From Nocardia macrotermitis (GTDB lineage Bacteria; Actinomycetota; Actinomycetes; Mycobacteriales; Mycobacteriaceae), in the NCBI RefSeq assembly GCF_009604405.1, contig NZ_WEGK01000001.1, positions 186,001-250,000 on the forward strand: a DNA stretch of 64,000 bases, given 5' to 3'. The notes beneath the pieces were generated by a model. The model was not told where the DNA came from. It did not search any database and saw only the letters and a program-made list of their open reading frames with translations. Every line of letters begins with the position of its first letter. Position 1 is the first letter of the stretch. The translations under genes and the position numbers were made by a program. Positions 17,869 to 26,497 of the stretch are shown here, in pieces.

Positions 17869-19132
17869 ATGCGGCGGTGAACCGAACCGGCAGTGACTCC
17901 AAGCCGCGGATCACGACATTCGGCTTGTAGGAAGGGGTTTCGGTGAGCACCTCGAGCTGTTTCACCCGGCGCAGCAGCACGTCCAGCAGCACTTCCATCT
18001 CCAGCAGCGCCAGCGGTGCGCCGAGGCAGTAGTGGATGCCGAGGCTGAAGCCCAGGTGCTTCTTGGCCGGATTCATCGGATCGGAGTAGCGCGCCACGTC
18101 GACCTTGTCCGGGTCGGTGTAGGCGGCGTCGTCGCGATTGGCCGAATTGATCAGCACCACAACGCCTTCGCCGGGTTCGAAGTCGTGGCCCGCCACCGTG
18201 ATCGGCTTGGTCGCCGCGCGAGTGGTGACCTGCACCGAGGGTTCGAGGCGCAGCAGTTCGTCGGGCGCGTACTCGGTCAGCTCCGGACGCCGGCGCAGCA
18301 GTTCGAGCTGATCGGGGTTGCGCAGCAGCTGGAGCATGCCGGTGCCGACCAGGTTCGCGGTGGTCTCGTGACCGGCGACGAAGGTGGTGATGCAGGTGGC
18401 CAGCAGTTCCTGTTCGGTCAGCACGTCACCACGGTCCTCGACCTGCGACAACACGCTCAGCAGATCGTCGGTCGGCTGGTGGCGACGCTCATCCAGCAGC
18501 TCCCGGAAATAGCCCATGAACCCGCGCGCGGCGACGCTGCGGGCACCCAGCGCCTCGCGCGGCAGCGTGTAGTCGTGGTCGAAGCCGCGGGCCAGATCCT
18601 GCGACCAGCGGTGCACCTGGTCGTACGCCTCCCTCGGCACGCCGATCAGCTCGGCGGCGATGGTCAGTGGCAGCGGGTAGGCGATCATCTCGATCAGATC
18701 GAATTCGCCTGCGGCCAAGGCATTGTCGACCAGCTGCTCGGTCACCTCGAGGATCCGGGGCCGCAGCCGGGTCACCATGCGCGGGGTGAAACCCTTGGTG
18801 ACCAGGTTGCGCAGCCGGGTGTGGTCCGGCGGCTCCATCCACAGGAAGGAGGTCGGCAACTCCTCGGGCGCGTCGTCCGGGGAGACGGTGGGATGCATCA
18901 TCCCGGCCTCCTCGGCGTGGCTCCACGCGGTGGTGGACAGCACCGCGGTGCAGTCCTCGTAACGCGTGATCACCTTGTGCCCCAACGGAGTATCGTGCAG
19001 CGGGCCCGCCTCGCGCAGGACCCGGCCCGGGGTGTAGGGGTCGGCGCGCCCGGCGGGGCCGAACAGGTGCTCTATCGCGGTGGCGATCGCCGGATCCGTC
19101 CCGGCGACGGTGGTCGGTGCTGCCAGGTCCAT
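17867..19132 (-). CDS. Cytochrome P450
   Basis: P450 of 421 residues. Heme loop GFSLGIHYCLG with Cys369; I-helix AGHETT; K-helix DELLRLEPS. The ATG at 19132 has AGGAGGT nine bases upstream, and a much longer frame to 19954 is rejected because it runs into the flavoprotein gene. It follows the flavoprotein by 17 bases, so the two form an oxidative pair upstream of cassette 1. The N-terminal extension of about 20 residues before the usual start is short and Ala/Thr rich. Substrate unknown. Confidence 0.9.
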   Translation of the reverse strand: MDLAAPTTVAGTDPAIATAIEHLFGPAGRADPYTPGRVLREAGPLHDTPLGHKVITRYEDCTAVLSTTAWSHAEEAGMMHPTVSPDDAPEELPTSFLWMEPPDHTRLRNLVTKGFTPRMVTRLRPRILEVTEQLVDNALAAGEFDLIEMIAYPLPLTIAAELIGVPREAYDQVHRWSQDLARGFDHDYTLPREALGARSVAARGFMGYFRELLDERRHQPTDDLLSVLSQVEDRGDVLTEQELLATCITTFVAGHETTANLVGTGMLQLLRNPDQLELLRRRPELTEYAPDELLRLEPSVQVTTRAATKPITVAGHDFEPGEGVVVLINSANRDDAAYTDPDKVDVARYSDPMNPAKKHLGFSLGIHYCLGAPLALLEMEVLLDVLLRRVKQLEVLTETPSYKPNVVIRGLESLPVRFTAA

Positions 19133-19149
19133 CTCGGAGTACCTCCTGA

Positions 19150-20580
19150 TCAGTGGTTGCCCGGCTCCGATGCCGGAGCGGTGGGTGATACGTTGCCGTG
19201 CAGCAGGATTCGTCCGGCGATCCGCGGATCGAGCAGGGCCGCCGGGGATTCCACGAGATTGGTCACGCGTAGGAACGCGCGCGCGACCCGCGGATCCAGG
19301 TGTGCCGCGCGCTGCGCCCGCGCGACGTAGGCGTTGGTGACCCGGGTGCGCAGGGTGCGTCGCGCGACGAGGCCGTCGTGCGCCAGATCCGCCGAGGTGG
19401 CCAGCTGCCAGGCGGCCGTCACGGCGGCTCCGGCGGCGGCGTAGAAGCGTTGCGGCAGTTCGTGTTCCGGGACGTGCAGGCAGTCGCGCAGGGCGAGTGC
19501 CTGCTGGGCGGCGACGGTCATCCCCTGCGCGTACAACGGGTTGAAGCTGCACAGCGCGTCGCCCAGGACGAGGAAGCCCCGCGGGACGATCGGCTGCCGG
19601 TCGAACCGCCGTCGCACCGACTGGCGGAACCGGTGCGGCACCGGATCGCCGAGCGGTTCGCGGCCGGTGACGATGTCGTGGATGTCGGGTCCGGACAGAC
19701 CGGCCGCGAAGGCCGCGAACTCGGCCGGATCGGTGGGCGGGTGGTCGCCGAGCATGCCCGCCAGGGTGACGTGCCAGCGGTCGCCCTCGACCCGGATCGC
19801 ACCGCCGCCGTGCCCGTTCGCGCCGGTGGACATGATGATCGAGGCGGGTCCGTCCGCGTCCCCGGGGGCACATCGGAAGAATCGGGAGCTGTAGCCGAGG
19901 TCGACCTCGAGCCGTTCCTCCTGCGGCGCGTGGGCACCGAGGCGGGTGAGCCATTCCCCGGCGCGCGAGCCGCGTCCGGTGGCGTCGACGACCAGATCGG
20001 CTGGGAGCGTGCGGGTTTCGTCATCGGTGACGGCGAGTACGCCGCGTACCCGGTGTGCGGCGCCGAGCAGTCCGCGCGCGGTGGTGCCCGGCAGCGGTCG
20101 CACGCCGGGCAGGGCCAGCGTGCGGTCGCGCAGTACCGCTTCCAGCAGCGGCCGCGTGGCCAGCACCGAGGTCAGTCCGGTGTCGGCCGTCGCGACCCGC
20201 AAACCCGCTACGTACCAACGGGTTCCGATCAGCACCTCGGCGGTGGCGGCGCCGCGCCGGGCCATCTCGGCGGTGAAACCCGGGTACAGCTGTTCGATGG
20301 CGGTGCGGCCGCGATCGAGGAGTCCGTGCAGGTGGCGGGCCTGCGGGACACCGCGCCGCACGTCGGGCCCGCCCCCGTCGGTTTCGGTGAGCTCGTCACG
20401 TTCGACCAGGGTGACCCGGGCGAAACGATCGGCCAGCACCCGTGTCGCGAGCAGTCCGGCGATTCCGGCCCCGAGCACGATCGCGTGTCCCTCGCCCGGC
20501 ACGGCATGCTCGGCCGCGCCGCGAGCACGCGGTGCGTCGGGGTGGGCCGGGGTCGTCGCCGCGGTCTGGTCGGAACTCAC
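19150..20580 (-). CDS. FAD-dependent monooxygenase/oxidoreductase
   Basis: Flavoprotein of 476 residues with an N-terminal dinucleotide fold, GAGIAGLLATRVL near residue 38, and the ERDEL segment ending the second strand. LVVDATGRGSR near residue 212 and LGDALCSFNPLYAQGMT near 352 are the second FAD motif of group A monooxygenases and their relatives. The GTG at 20580 has GAGGAG eight bases upstream. It probably heads the minus-strand transcript, with the P450 next. Role could be epoxidation, hydroxylation or a non-oxygenating reduction; the class is sure, the reaction is not. Confidence 0.8.
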   Translation of the reverse strand: MSSDQTAATTPAHPDAPRARGAAEHAVPGEGHAIVLGAGIAGLLATRVLADRFARVTLVERDELTETDGGGPDVRRGVPQARHLHGLLDRGRTAIEQLYPGFTAEMARRGAATAEVLIGTRWYVAGLRVATADTGLTSVLATRPLLEAVLRDRTLALPGVRPLPGTTARGLLGAAHRVRGVLAVTDDETRTLPADLVVDATGRGSRAGEWLTRLGAHAPQEERLEVDLGYSSRFFRCAPGDADGPASIIMSTGANGHGGGAIRVEGDRWHVTLAGMLGDHPPTDPAEFAAFAAGLSGPDIHDIVTGREPLGDPVPHRFRQSVRRRFDRQPIVPRGFLVLGDALCSFNPLYAQGMTVAAQQALALRDCLHVPEHELPQRFYAAAGAAVTAAWQLATSADLAHDGLVARRTLRTRVTNAYVARAQRAAHLDPRVARAFLRVTNLVESPAALLDPRIAGRILLHGNVSPTAPASEPGNH

Positions 20581-20834
20581 CTGGACAACTCCTCAAACAC
20601 GAACGGGCAGCGAGGAAGCGGTTGCGTCGTCCCGCCTCGATGCGGCACGGAACCCTGTCGGCGACCATCCTGTCCCCGGCATCCGGCAAACCCGGTGGCG
20701 ATTACCGGCTCCTATCGAGCGATAGCCCAATTTCCCTATGTGGCAGGACAATTGGACGATAGACAAGACCGATCAGCGGCCGCATTTCACAGCCCGTTCG
20801 CCGATCGGCAACCCGGTGCTGGTGGGCTGGCCGC
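20581..20834. promoter_or_regulatory. Divergent promoter region between the two FAAL cassettes
   Basis: The 254 bases separate the GTG of the flavoprotein gene and the ATG of the second FAAL gene, which point away from each other. Both transcripts must start here. CCAATT and AATTGG form a spaced inverted repeat around 20727-20755. I cannot assign -10 or -35 boxes with confidence. No gene is seen. Confidence 0.5.
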
Positions 20835-22496
20835 ATGACGATATCGACCGGGACCCTGCCGGAACAGCTGGCCGCCGTCGCCGCCCGCCATCCCGAGATA
20901 TCGGCCACGTTCTGGTCGCTGTCGCGGACCCTGGACTACGCCACGCTGCACCGGGAGGCGACCGCCGCGGCCGCCGCGCTGGTCCGGCGCGGGGTGGGGC
21001 AGGGCGAACCGGTGGGCATCCTGTGCCCGAACGCGCCGGAATTCCTCATCGGCCTGTTCGCGATCACCGCCGCCGGAGCCGCGGCCACACCGCTGCCGCT
21101 GCCCGCCGGGGCCCGGCAGCTACAGGCGTATCCGGACACGCTGGCCGCCATCGTCAGCGCCGCGGGAATGCGGACCGTGCTGGTCTCCCCGCAGTTCGTG
21201 ACCATGATCGACGCGCTGTCCGATGTTCCGGTCGAATTCGTCGACACCGCAACACTGTTCGCCGAGACAGCCGATGCCGACCTGCCGCTCGTACGGCCCG
21301 AGGACCCGGCGATCGTGCAATTCACCTCGGGCAGCACCGCCGCACCGAAGGGCGTGCGCCTCACCCACCGCAATGTCACGGCCGGTTTGGCGGCGATCCG
21401 CTCGGGCATCGACCTGAGCCTGTCCGATCAGGGTGGTTTCTGGCTGCCGCTGTTCCACGACATGGGCCTGTTCGGCACCCTGTCGGCCATCCTGCGCGGC
21501 ATCCCCGCGCACATCTGGTCACCCACCGCCTTCGTCAAGGATCCCGCCCGCTGGTTACGCGAATTCACCTCCAGCGCAACGACTATCACCGCGATGCCGA
21601 ACTTCGGCTACGAGGCGCTGCTGGCCGCGGTGCCGCCGGAGCGGGCGGCCGGATACGATCTGCGGCACTGGCGGATCGCGTTCAACGGAGCCGAACCCAT
21701 CTCCCGCGACGTGGTCACCGCGTTCTGCGAGCGTTTCGCACCGGCCGGATTCGACCCGGCCGCGATGTTCGCGGTATACGGCATGGCCGAGGCCACCCTC
21801 GCGGTCACCTTCCCGCCGCTGGGCCGCGCGCCGCTGTTCGACTGGGTGGATCGCGCGACGCTCTCGGATTCCGGTTGGGCACACCATGTTTCGCCGGAGA
21901 CGCCGGGCGCTCGCGCGGTCGCCGGGGTGGGCGCGCCGGTGGCCGGGATGCGGCTGCGCGTGGTCGACCCGGACGCGGGCATCGCGCTGCCCGACGGGGA
22001 GGTCGGGGAGATCCGCATCCGCGGCGACGCGGTGACCGGCGGCTACCTGACCGCCGATCCGGCGCGCACGGCCGAATTGTTCGCCGACGGCTGGCTGCGC
22101 ACCGGCGATCTCGGCTATCTGCGCGACGGGGAGCTGTTCGTCACCGGCCGCAGCAAGGACATGATCACCGTGCGCGGGGTCAACTACTACGCACAGGACG
22201 TCGAGGCCGCCGTCGGCGATCTCGGCGGCATCCACCGGGGCCGGTGCACCGCCACCACCGATCCGGACGATGCCGACATCATCGCTCTCATCGTGGAGAC
22301 CGATTACACCGGTACCGCCGCGCACGACCTCGTCACCGCCGTCGAGGCCCGTGTCGCCGCCCGGCTGGGCCTGGCCGCGGTGCGGGTGTATCTGGCCGCG
22401 CCGCGCAGCATTCCGCGCACCAGCAGCGGCAAGCCGCGGCGACCGGCCGCCCGTGAACTGATCGCCAACGGTATTGCCGCGCAACACCGTCCGTAG
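20835..22496 (+). CDS. Fatty acyl-AMP ligase (FAAL), cassette 2
   Basis: Adenylate-forming enzyme of 553 residues. P-loop QFTSGSTAAPKGVRL near residue 159, then LPLFHDMGLFG and AMPNFGYEALL, which are FAAL-type rather than CoA-ligase-type segments. FNGAEPI, YGMAEATL, TGDLGY and the final RTSSGKPRR with the catalytic Lys are all present. First gene of the plus-strand cassette, paralogous in role to the FAAL at 12273 but clearly diverged in sequence. The ACP at 23845 is the likely acceptor. Acyl chain unknown. Confidence 0.87.
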   Translation: MTISTGTLPEQLAAVAARHPEISATFWSLSRTLDYATLHREATAAAAALVRRGVGQGEPVGILCPNAPEFLIGLFAITAAGAAATPLPLPAGARQLQAYPDTLAAIVSAAGMRTVLVSPQFVTMIDALSDVPVEFVDTATLFAETADADLPLVRPEDPAIVQFTSGSTAAPKGVRLTHRNVTAGLAAIRSGIDLSLSDQGGFWLPLFHDMGLFGTLSAILRGIPAHIWSPTAFVKDPARWLREFTSSATTITAMPNFGYEALLAAVPPERAAGYDLRHWRIAFNGAEPISRDVVTAFCERFAPAGFDPAAMFAVYGMAEATLAVTFPPLGRAPLFDWVDRATLSDSGWAHHVSPETPGARAVAGVGAPVAGMRLRVVDPDAGIALPDGEVGEIRIRGDAVTGGYLTADPARTAELFADGWLRTGDLGYLRDGELFVTGRSKDMITVRGVNYYAQDVEAAVGDLGGIHRGRCTATTDPDDADIIALIVETDYTGTAAHDLVTAVEARVAARLGLAAVRVYLAAPRSIPRTSSGKPRRPAARELIANGIAAQHRP

Positions 22497-22512
22497 AGAA
22501 ACCGGAGCCACC

Positions 22513-23301
22513 GTGCACAGCTACGACGTCTTCCGCCATTACGAACGCCTGCACTGGAAACTGGGCGACCTGGATCTGGAGAGCATCGATCCGACGCTGG
22601 TCCGCCCCGAGCACGTGACGCTCGCCAAGAGCGCCACGATGGGCGAGTCCAATGTCATCGCCGCGGTGCACGGCTTCCTCGACGAATTCGTGGACGACTA
22701 CGACTTCTCCACCTTCGCGGTGGTGTGGGGTTTCCAGGAAGTGCAGCACCACTACGCTTTTCGCGCCTGGCTCGCCGCGATCGGCGAGCACGTCGAGGAC
22801 ACCGCGATCCACGCCATGCGCGCCCCGTACGCGCCGGGCACCACCCCCTCGGCGACGCTGGCCACCAACATCATCTCCGAACTCACCGTCAACCACGTGT
22901 ATCGCACCATGTCGCGCTGGGTGACCGAACCGGTGCTGCAACGGCTGCTGCTCGAGGCCAGTCGCGACGAGGCCGGGCACGCCCGCGAATTCATCCACTA
23001 CACCACCGAGCGGCTGGCCCGCCGGCCCGCGGAGTTGCCGTCGGTGCTCGAGACGCTGTACGTCTACAGTTCCGAGGCGAAGATCAAACATCCGGTGAGC
23101 ACGTTCAAATCCGGGATCGCCGAATTGGGCGAGCACGCGACCATCGACACCGGATTCGAGCTGTTCCTCGAGCAGATCGCCGAGGACGGTGAACTCGAGG
23201 TGCTGCACGACAAGGTGCGCCGCACGTTCACCGGGATCACCGGGCTGGACCTGTCCTCCAATGCCAAGGTGCGGCGGGCGCTGGCCGATGCGATCGCCTG
23301 A
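22513..23301 (+). CDS. Ferritin-like di-iron protein, probable acyl-ACP desaturase/oxygenase
   Basis: An all-helical 262-residue protein carrying a four-helix di-iron signature. GESNVIAAV supplies a first Glu near residue 38. GFQEVQHHY near 75 gives an ExxH pair. SELTVNHVYR near 122 gives a third Glu, and EASRDEAGHARE near 150 a second ExxH. It looks like a shortened relative of acyl-ACP desaturases or other ferritin-like oxygenases. The GTG at 22513 has GGAG five bases before it. Together with the canonical desaturase at 24955, the cassette holds two di-iron proteins. The reaction may be desaturation, hydroxylation or N-oxidation; unresolved. Confidence 0.72.
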   Translation: MHSYDVFRHYERLHWKLGDLDLESIDPTLVRPEHVTLAKSATMGESNVIAAVHGFLDEFVDDYDFSTFAVVWGFQEVQHHYAFRAWLAAIGEHVEDTAIHAMRAPYAPGTTPSATLATNIISELTVNHVYRTMSRWVTEPVLQRLLLEASRDEAGHAREFIHYTTERLARRPAELPSVLETLYVYSSEAKIKHPVSTFKSGIAELGEHATIDTGFELFLEQIAEDGELEVLHDKVRRTFTGITGLDLSSNAKVRRALADAIA

Positions 23302-23848
23302 ACCGCTGACCGGCCACATCGCCGAGACCGTCACCGTGCCCTGGTCGGTGGTGCCGGAATATCATTGTTTCGGCTGCTCACCGCACAATTCTTCGGGTCT
23401 GGGACTGCGCTTCACCCCGCACGGCGACGGCCTGCTGGCCCGGTTCCGGCTGGATCGCCGCTTCGAGTCCTATCCCGGCGTGGTGCACGGCGGGCTCATC
23501 GGCGTCATCTGTGACGAGGTGATGGGCAATCTGATCGTGCTGGCGCGGCGGGTTCCGGCCTTCACCGTCTCGCAGCGCACGCGGTTCCTCACCCCACTGC
23601 TCATCGAGCACGACTATCGCTGTGTCGCAACGCTTTCCGCCGACAAGGACGGCACCATCGCCGCGGTCGCGGACATCCTCGACGAGGACGACGGACTGTG
23701 CGCCTCGTCCAGCGCGGTCTACCGGCCCTTCGCGTTGGCCGACGTCCGCCACCAGCTCACCCTCGGCGACGCCGACGTCGCCCGGCTCCAACACGCCCTG
23801 TCCACCCCCGACCCGCATTTCCCGCACCGGAACGGAGACCACCCATGA
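23288..23848 (+). CDS. Hotdog-fold thioesterase/dehydratase-like protein
   Basis: A 186-residue hotdog protein. YHCFGCSPHNSSGLGLRF near residue 25 and the GVVHGGLIGVICDEVMG segment near 60 are the hallmark of PaaI/4HBT-like acyl thioesterases (HGG core). The ATG at 23288 overlaps the previous gene by 14 bases and the stop overlaps the ACP start (ATGA), so translation is coupled. Likely acts on the acyl-ACP made by this cassette, as editor or for release. An N-terminal extension of about 30 residues carries two Cys whose role is unknown. Confidence 0.78.
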   Translation: MRSPEPLTGHIAETVTVPWSVVPEYHCFGCSPHNSSGLGLRFTPHGDGLLARFRLDRRFESYPGVVHGGLIGVICDEVMGNLIVLARRVPAFTVSQRTRFLTPLLIEHDYRCVATLSADKDGTIAAVADILDEDDGLCASSSAVYRPFALADVRHQLTLGDADVARLQHALSTPDPHFPHRNGDHP

Positions 23849-24111
23849 CCGTGCCCACCGGCGAGCAGATCCTGTCCACCGTCACCGAGATCGCGGTCGC
23901 CGAGACCGCCATCCCGGCCGCCGACCTGCGCCCCGACGTCGACCTGCGCGGCATGGCGGGCGTCGATTCGGTGCGCGTGCTGCGCATGGTGGCCCGCATC
24001 GAGCGGACCTACGACATCGAACTCGAGGACTCCGACGTGTTCGGCATGTCCACCCTCGCCGACGTGGTGACCGTGGTGGACCGCGCGTTGCGGGCCGAGG
24101 CGGCGGCATGA
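23845..24111 (+). CDS. Stand-alone acyl carrier protein, cassette 2
   Basis: An 88-residue ACP with phosphopantetheine site GVDSVRVL at Ser42. It overlaps both neighbours by four bases, locking it into the FAAL-desaturase operon. The sequence around the site differs from the cassette 1 ACP (VDSALAV), so the two carriers are not recent copies and may keep substrates apart. Confidence 0.86.
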   Translation: MTVPTGEQILSTVTEIAVAETAIPAADLRPDVDLRGMAGVDSVRVLRMVARIERTYDIELEDSDVFGMSTLADVVTVVDRALRAEAAA

Positions 24112-24941
24112 CCGTCACCGCGGACACCAATCAGCATTACGATCTGGATCCGGAGATCTTCGGCGAATTCCTGGATCCGTTGCGCAAGTACAGTTCCGGG
24201 CTGTACCTGCACGCGGACGACACCCTGGAACAGGCGCAGCGGAACAAGTTGCGGTTCGTCGCGGACCGGCTCGGCCTGCGCGGCGGGGAACGGCTGCTCG
24301 ACATCGGATGCGGCTGGGGTGCGCTGATCCTGTTCATGGCGTGGGAATTCGACTGCGACGCACTGGGAATCAGCCCGGCGCCGCGCCAGCACGAGTACAT
24401 CGCCGAACAGGCCGCCGCCCGCCGGCTGACCGACCGGGTGCACACGCGGGTCGGGCATTTCGAGGAGATCGAGCTGCCCGCAAAGGGTTTCGACGCGGTG
24501 ACGCTGCTGGGCTCGATCGTGCACATGCCCGATACGGACGCGGTGTTCCGCCGGGCGCGCGGGGTGCTGCGGCGCGGCGGCACGCTGTACGTCTCGGAGA
24601 GCTGTTTCCGGAACGCCTCGGCGCGAACGGCTTTCGACGAGCGGGACGGCACCCGGTTCGTGCGCTCGGACATCTTCGGCTTCGGTGAGCTGCGCCCGCT
24701 CTCGGAACTGATCACCGCCGCCGAGAACGCCGGATTCTCGGTGATCGCGGTGGACGATCTGACCACGGACTACCGCCGCACCATCGAGGCGTGGATCGCC
24801 AACGTGGACGCCGCCGCGGACCGGATCGACGCGCACCGCCCGGAGCTGGCCGCGACCCTGCGGCGCTATCTCGAAATCGCCAATGCCGGTTGGGGTTACA
24901 CCACCAAGCATTACGCGCTGACCTGCCGCAACGCGCGCTGA
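24108..24941 (+). CDS. CFA-type SAM methyltransferase, cassette 2
   Basis: SAM-dependent methyltransferase of 277 residues. NQHYDLDPEIFGEFLD at the start and the SAM loop LLDIGCGWGALI near residue 65 place it near CFA/mycolic acid methyltransferases. The usual SIGAFEH segment is replaced by LLGSIVHM, so the active site differs from the cassette 1 enzyme. The final GWGYTTKHYALTCR is a family ending. It may methylate, methoxylate or cyclopropanate an ACP-bound chain. ATGA overlap with the ACP. Confidence 0.8.
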   Translation: MTVTADTNQHYDLDPEIFGEFLDPLRKYSSGLYLHADDTLEQAQRNKLRFVADRLGLRGGERLLDIGCGWGALILFMAWEFDCDALGISPAPRQHEYIAEQAAARRLTDRVHTRVGHFEEIELPAKGFDAVTLLGSIVHMPDTDAVFRRARGVLRRGGTLYVSESCFRNASARTAFDERDGTRFVRSDIFGFGELRPLSELITAAENAGFSVIAVDDLTTDYRRTIEAWIANVDAAADRIDAHRPELAATLRRYLEIANAGWGYTTKHYALTCRNAR

Positions 24942-24954
24942 CGGGAGCAAGCCG

Positions 24955-25824
24955 ATGACGCGAGAGCTTCCCGGGACCGAAATCCCCACCGCGGCGATCC
25001 TGCTGCCCACCGACGAGATGTGCGCGGCGGTGGACGGCTTCCTGGCCGCGTCACCGGCCGCGCGCGCCTGGGACGTGGAGACCGCGTTCGACTGGGACCG
25101 CGCCGCCGCGGACCGGCTCACCGAGGGGCAGCGGTCGGCGGTGCAGTTCGTCACCTACATCGAGGATCATCTCCCCGGCTATTTTGATGTGTACCAACGG
25201 TATTTCCCGGTGGACGGCCGCGTCGACCAGGACACCTTCGTGCACAATCGGGAGCTGTACCACTTCACGGTGCGGTGGGCGCTCGAGGAGGACACCCACG
25301 CCCGCGCGCTGGCGCGGTATCAGCAGGCCGCCGGGATGGCCGAAAGGTCGACGCTCCGAGACGAACTCGCGGTGGAAGGGCGTAAACCGTTCGATCTGCC
25401 GTACCGGCATCCGGTGCAGTTCTTCGCCTACGCGCTGGTGCAGGAGAAGGCGACGCAGCTGTATTACCAGTCGCTGCGCGAGGTTTCGGGCGATCCGGTG
25501 CTGGCGGCGGTGCTGTCCCGGCTGGCCCGGGACGAGGCCCGGCACTTCAGTTTCATGGCCGACGTGGTGGGTCGCTACCTGCGCACGCAGGGTGACGCGG
25601 TGGTGGAACCGATCCGGGAGGTGGTCGCCGGATTCCGAATGCCGTTGGCGGACACCATGCGTGGCTACTGGCGGTGGGCGCTGCGGATCGCCGACGTCGC
25701 GGACTACGACCACACCGCCGCCTACGCGCATCTGGTGAGGATCATCGATCGGGCGGTGGACACCCGCACCGAGCCGCTGGACGAGCTGGTCCGATTCCTG
25801 GACCGCTGCCGCGCACTGACCTGA
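24955..25824 (+). CDS. Acyl-ACP desaturase (soluble di-iron)
   Basis: A 289-residue soluble desaturase of the stearoyl-ACP family (mycobacterial DesA1/DesA2 type). Iron ligands are visible in EDHLPGY near residue 70, EEDTHARAL near 111, the Glu of QEKATQ near 163 and DEARH near 193. RBS GGGAG precedes the ATG. Last gene of cassette 2, just before a strong terminator. It should place a double bond in an ACP-bound chain, giving the substrate for the methyltransferase next to it. Confidence 0.88.
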   Translation: MTRELPGTEIPTAAILLPTDEMCAAVDGFLAASPAARAWDVETAFDWDRAAADRLTEGQRSAVQFVTYIEDHLPGYFDVYQRYFPVDGRVDQDTFVHNRELYHFTVRWALEEDTHARALARYQQAAGMAERSTLRDELAVEGRKPFDLPYRHPVQFFAYALVQEKATQLYYQSLREVSGDPVLAAVLSRLARDEARHFSFMADVVGRYLRTQGDAVVEPIREVVAGFRMPLADTMRGYWRWALRIADVADYDHTAAYAHLVRIIDRAVDTRTEPLDELVRFLDRCRALT

Positions 25825-25836
25825 CACCGCCGGCCT

Positions 25837-25866
25837 CGGCCCGGTCGCCACACCGCGACCGGGCCG
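25837..25866. terminator. Bidirectional hairpin between convergent genes
   Basis: A perfect 12-bp stem, CGGCCCGGTCGC paired with GCGACCGGGCCG, around a six-base loop. It lies 12 bases after the desaturase stop and 9 bases from the stop of the convergent thioesterase gene. There is no T-run, as is common in high-GC actinobacteria. Confidence 0.75.
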
Positions 25867-25875
25867 ATTCGCGCG

Positions 25876-26343
25876 CTACTGCTGCGGCTGCAACACCAGG
25901 ATCGTGGTGGAGCCGTGCGCGATCAATTTGCCCGCGGCATCGGTGATCCGGCCCTCCGCGGTCGCGGTCCGGCGACCGACGTGCACGGCGGTGGCCTCAC
26001 AGGTGAGCCGACTGCCGTCGAGGGCGACCGGGCGGATGAAGTTCACCTTCAGCTCGAGCGTCGTGTACGCCACCCCGTCGCCGAGCATGGTGAACACCGC
26101 GCTGCCCATCGCGGTGTCCATCAGCGTCGCCAGCACGCCGCCGTGCACGGTGAACATGGCGTTGATCGTCGCCGCGTTCGGGTCCAGGTGGTACCGGGTG
26201 AATCCGGCGCCCGCGGAGTCGAGCCGGATGCCGAGCGAGGCCCCGACGCCGAGCTTCTCGCGCAGGCCGCGCTCGAAGATCTCGGTGAGTTCGCCGACCC
26301 GGGCCGCCACCGTATCGGCGGCCTGAATATCGGTGCTGGTCAT
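25876..26343 (-). CDS. PaaI-family hotdog thioesterase
   Basis: A 155-residue acyl-CoA thioesterase-like protein. NAMFTVHGGVLATLMDTAMGSA near residue 68 is the classic PaaI segment (HGGVLATLMD core), and TLELKVNFIRPV near 103 is the second hotdog strand pair. The ATG has GGGAGG upstream. Monocistronic as far as seen and divergent from the P450 at 26498 across 154 bases. It resembles generic aromatic or medium-chain thioesterases; substrate unknown. Confidence 0.85.
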   Translation of the reverse strand: MTSTDIQAADTVAARVGELTEIFERGLREKLGVGASLGIRLDSAGAGFTRYHLDPNAATINAMFTVHGGVLATLMDTAMGSAVFTMLGDGVAYTTLELKVNFIRPVALDGSRLTCEATAVHVGRRTATAEGRITDAAGKLIAHGSTTILVLQPQQ

Positions 26344-26497
26344 AGGTTTTCCTCCCGTGCGAACGATGTCGGTTCATTCGAACAGCGCGCGGTGAACTGC
26401 GTATTGCCACGCGGGCCTCGATATCCAGGTCCGATCGGCTGATCGGAACACGCGCGGCGGACCCCCGACGGCGGGCCCGGCCGGTACCGTCGCGGCC

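Noticed and set aside
18032..19330. 432-codon plus-strand open frame opposite a P450
   Set aside because: Mirror frame of the P450 coding strand; no recognisable motif.
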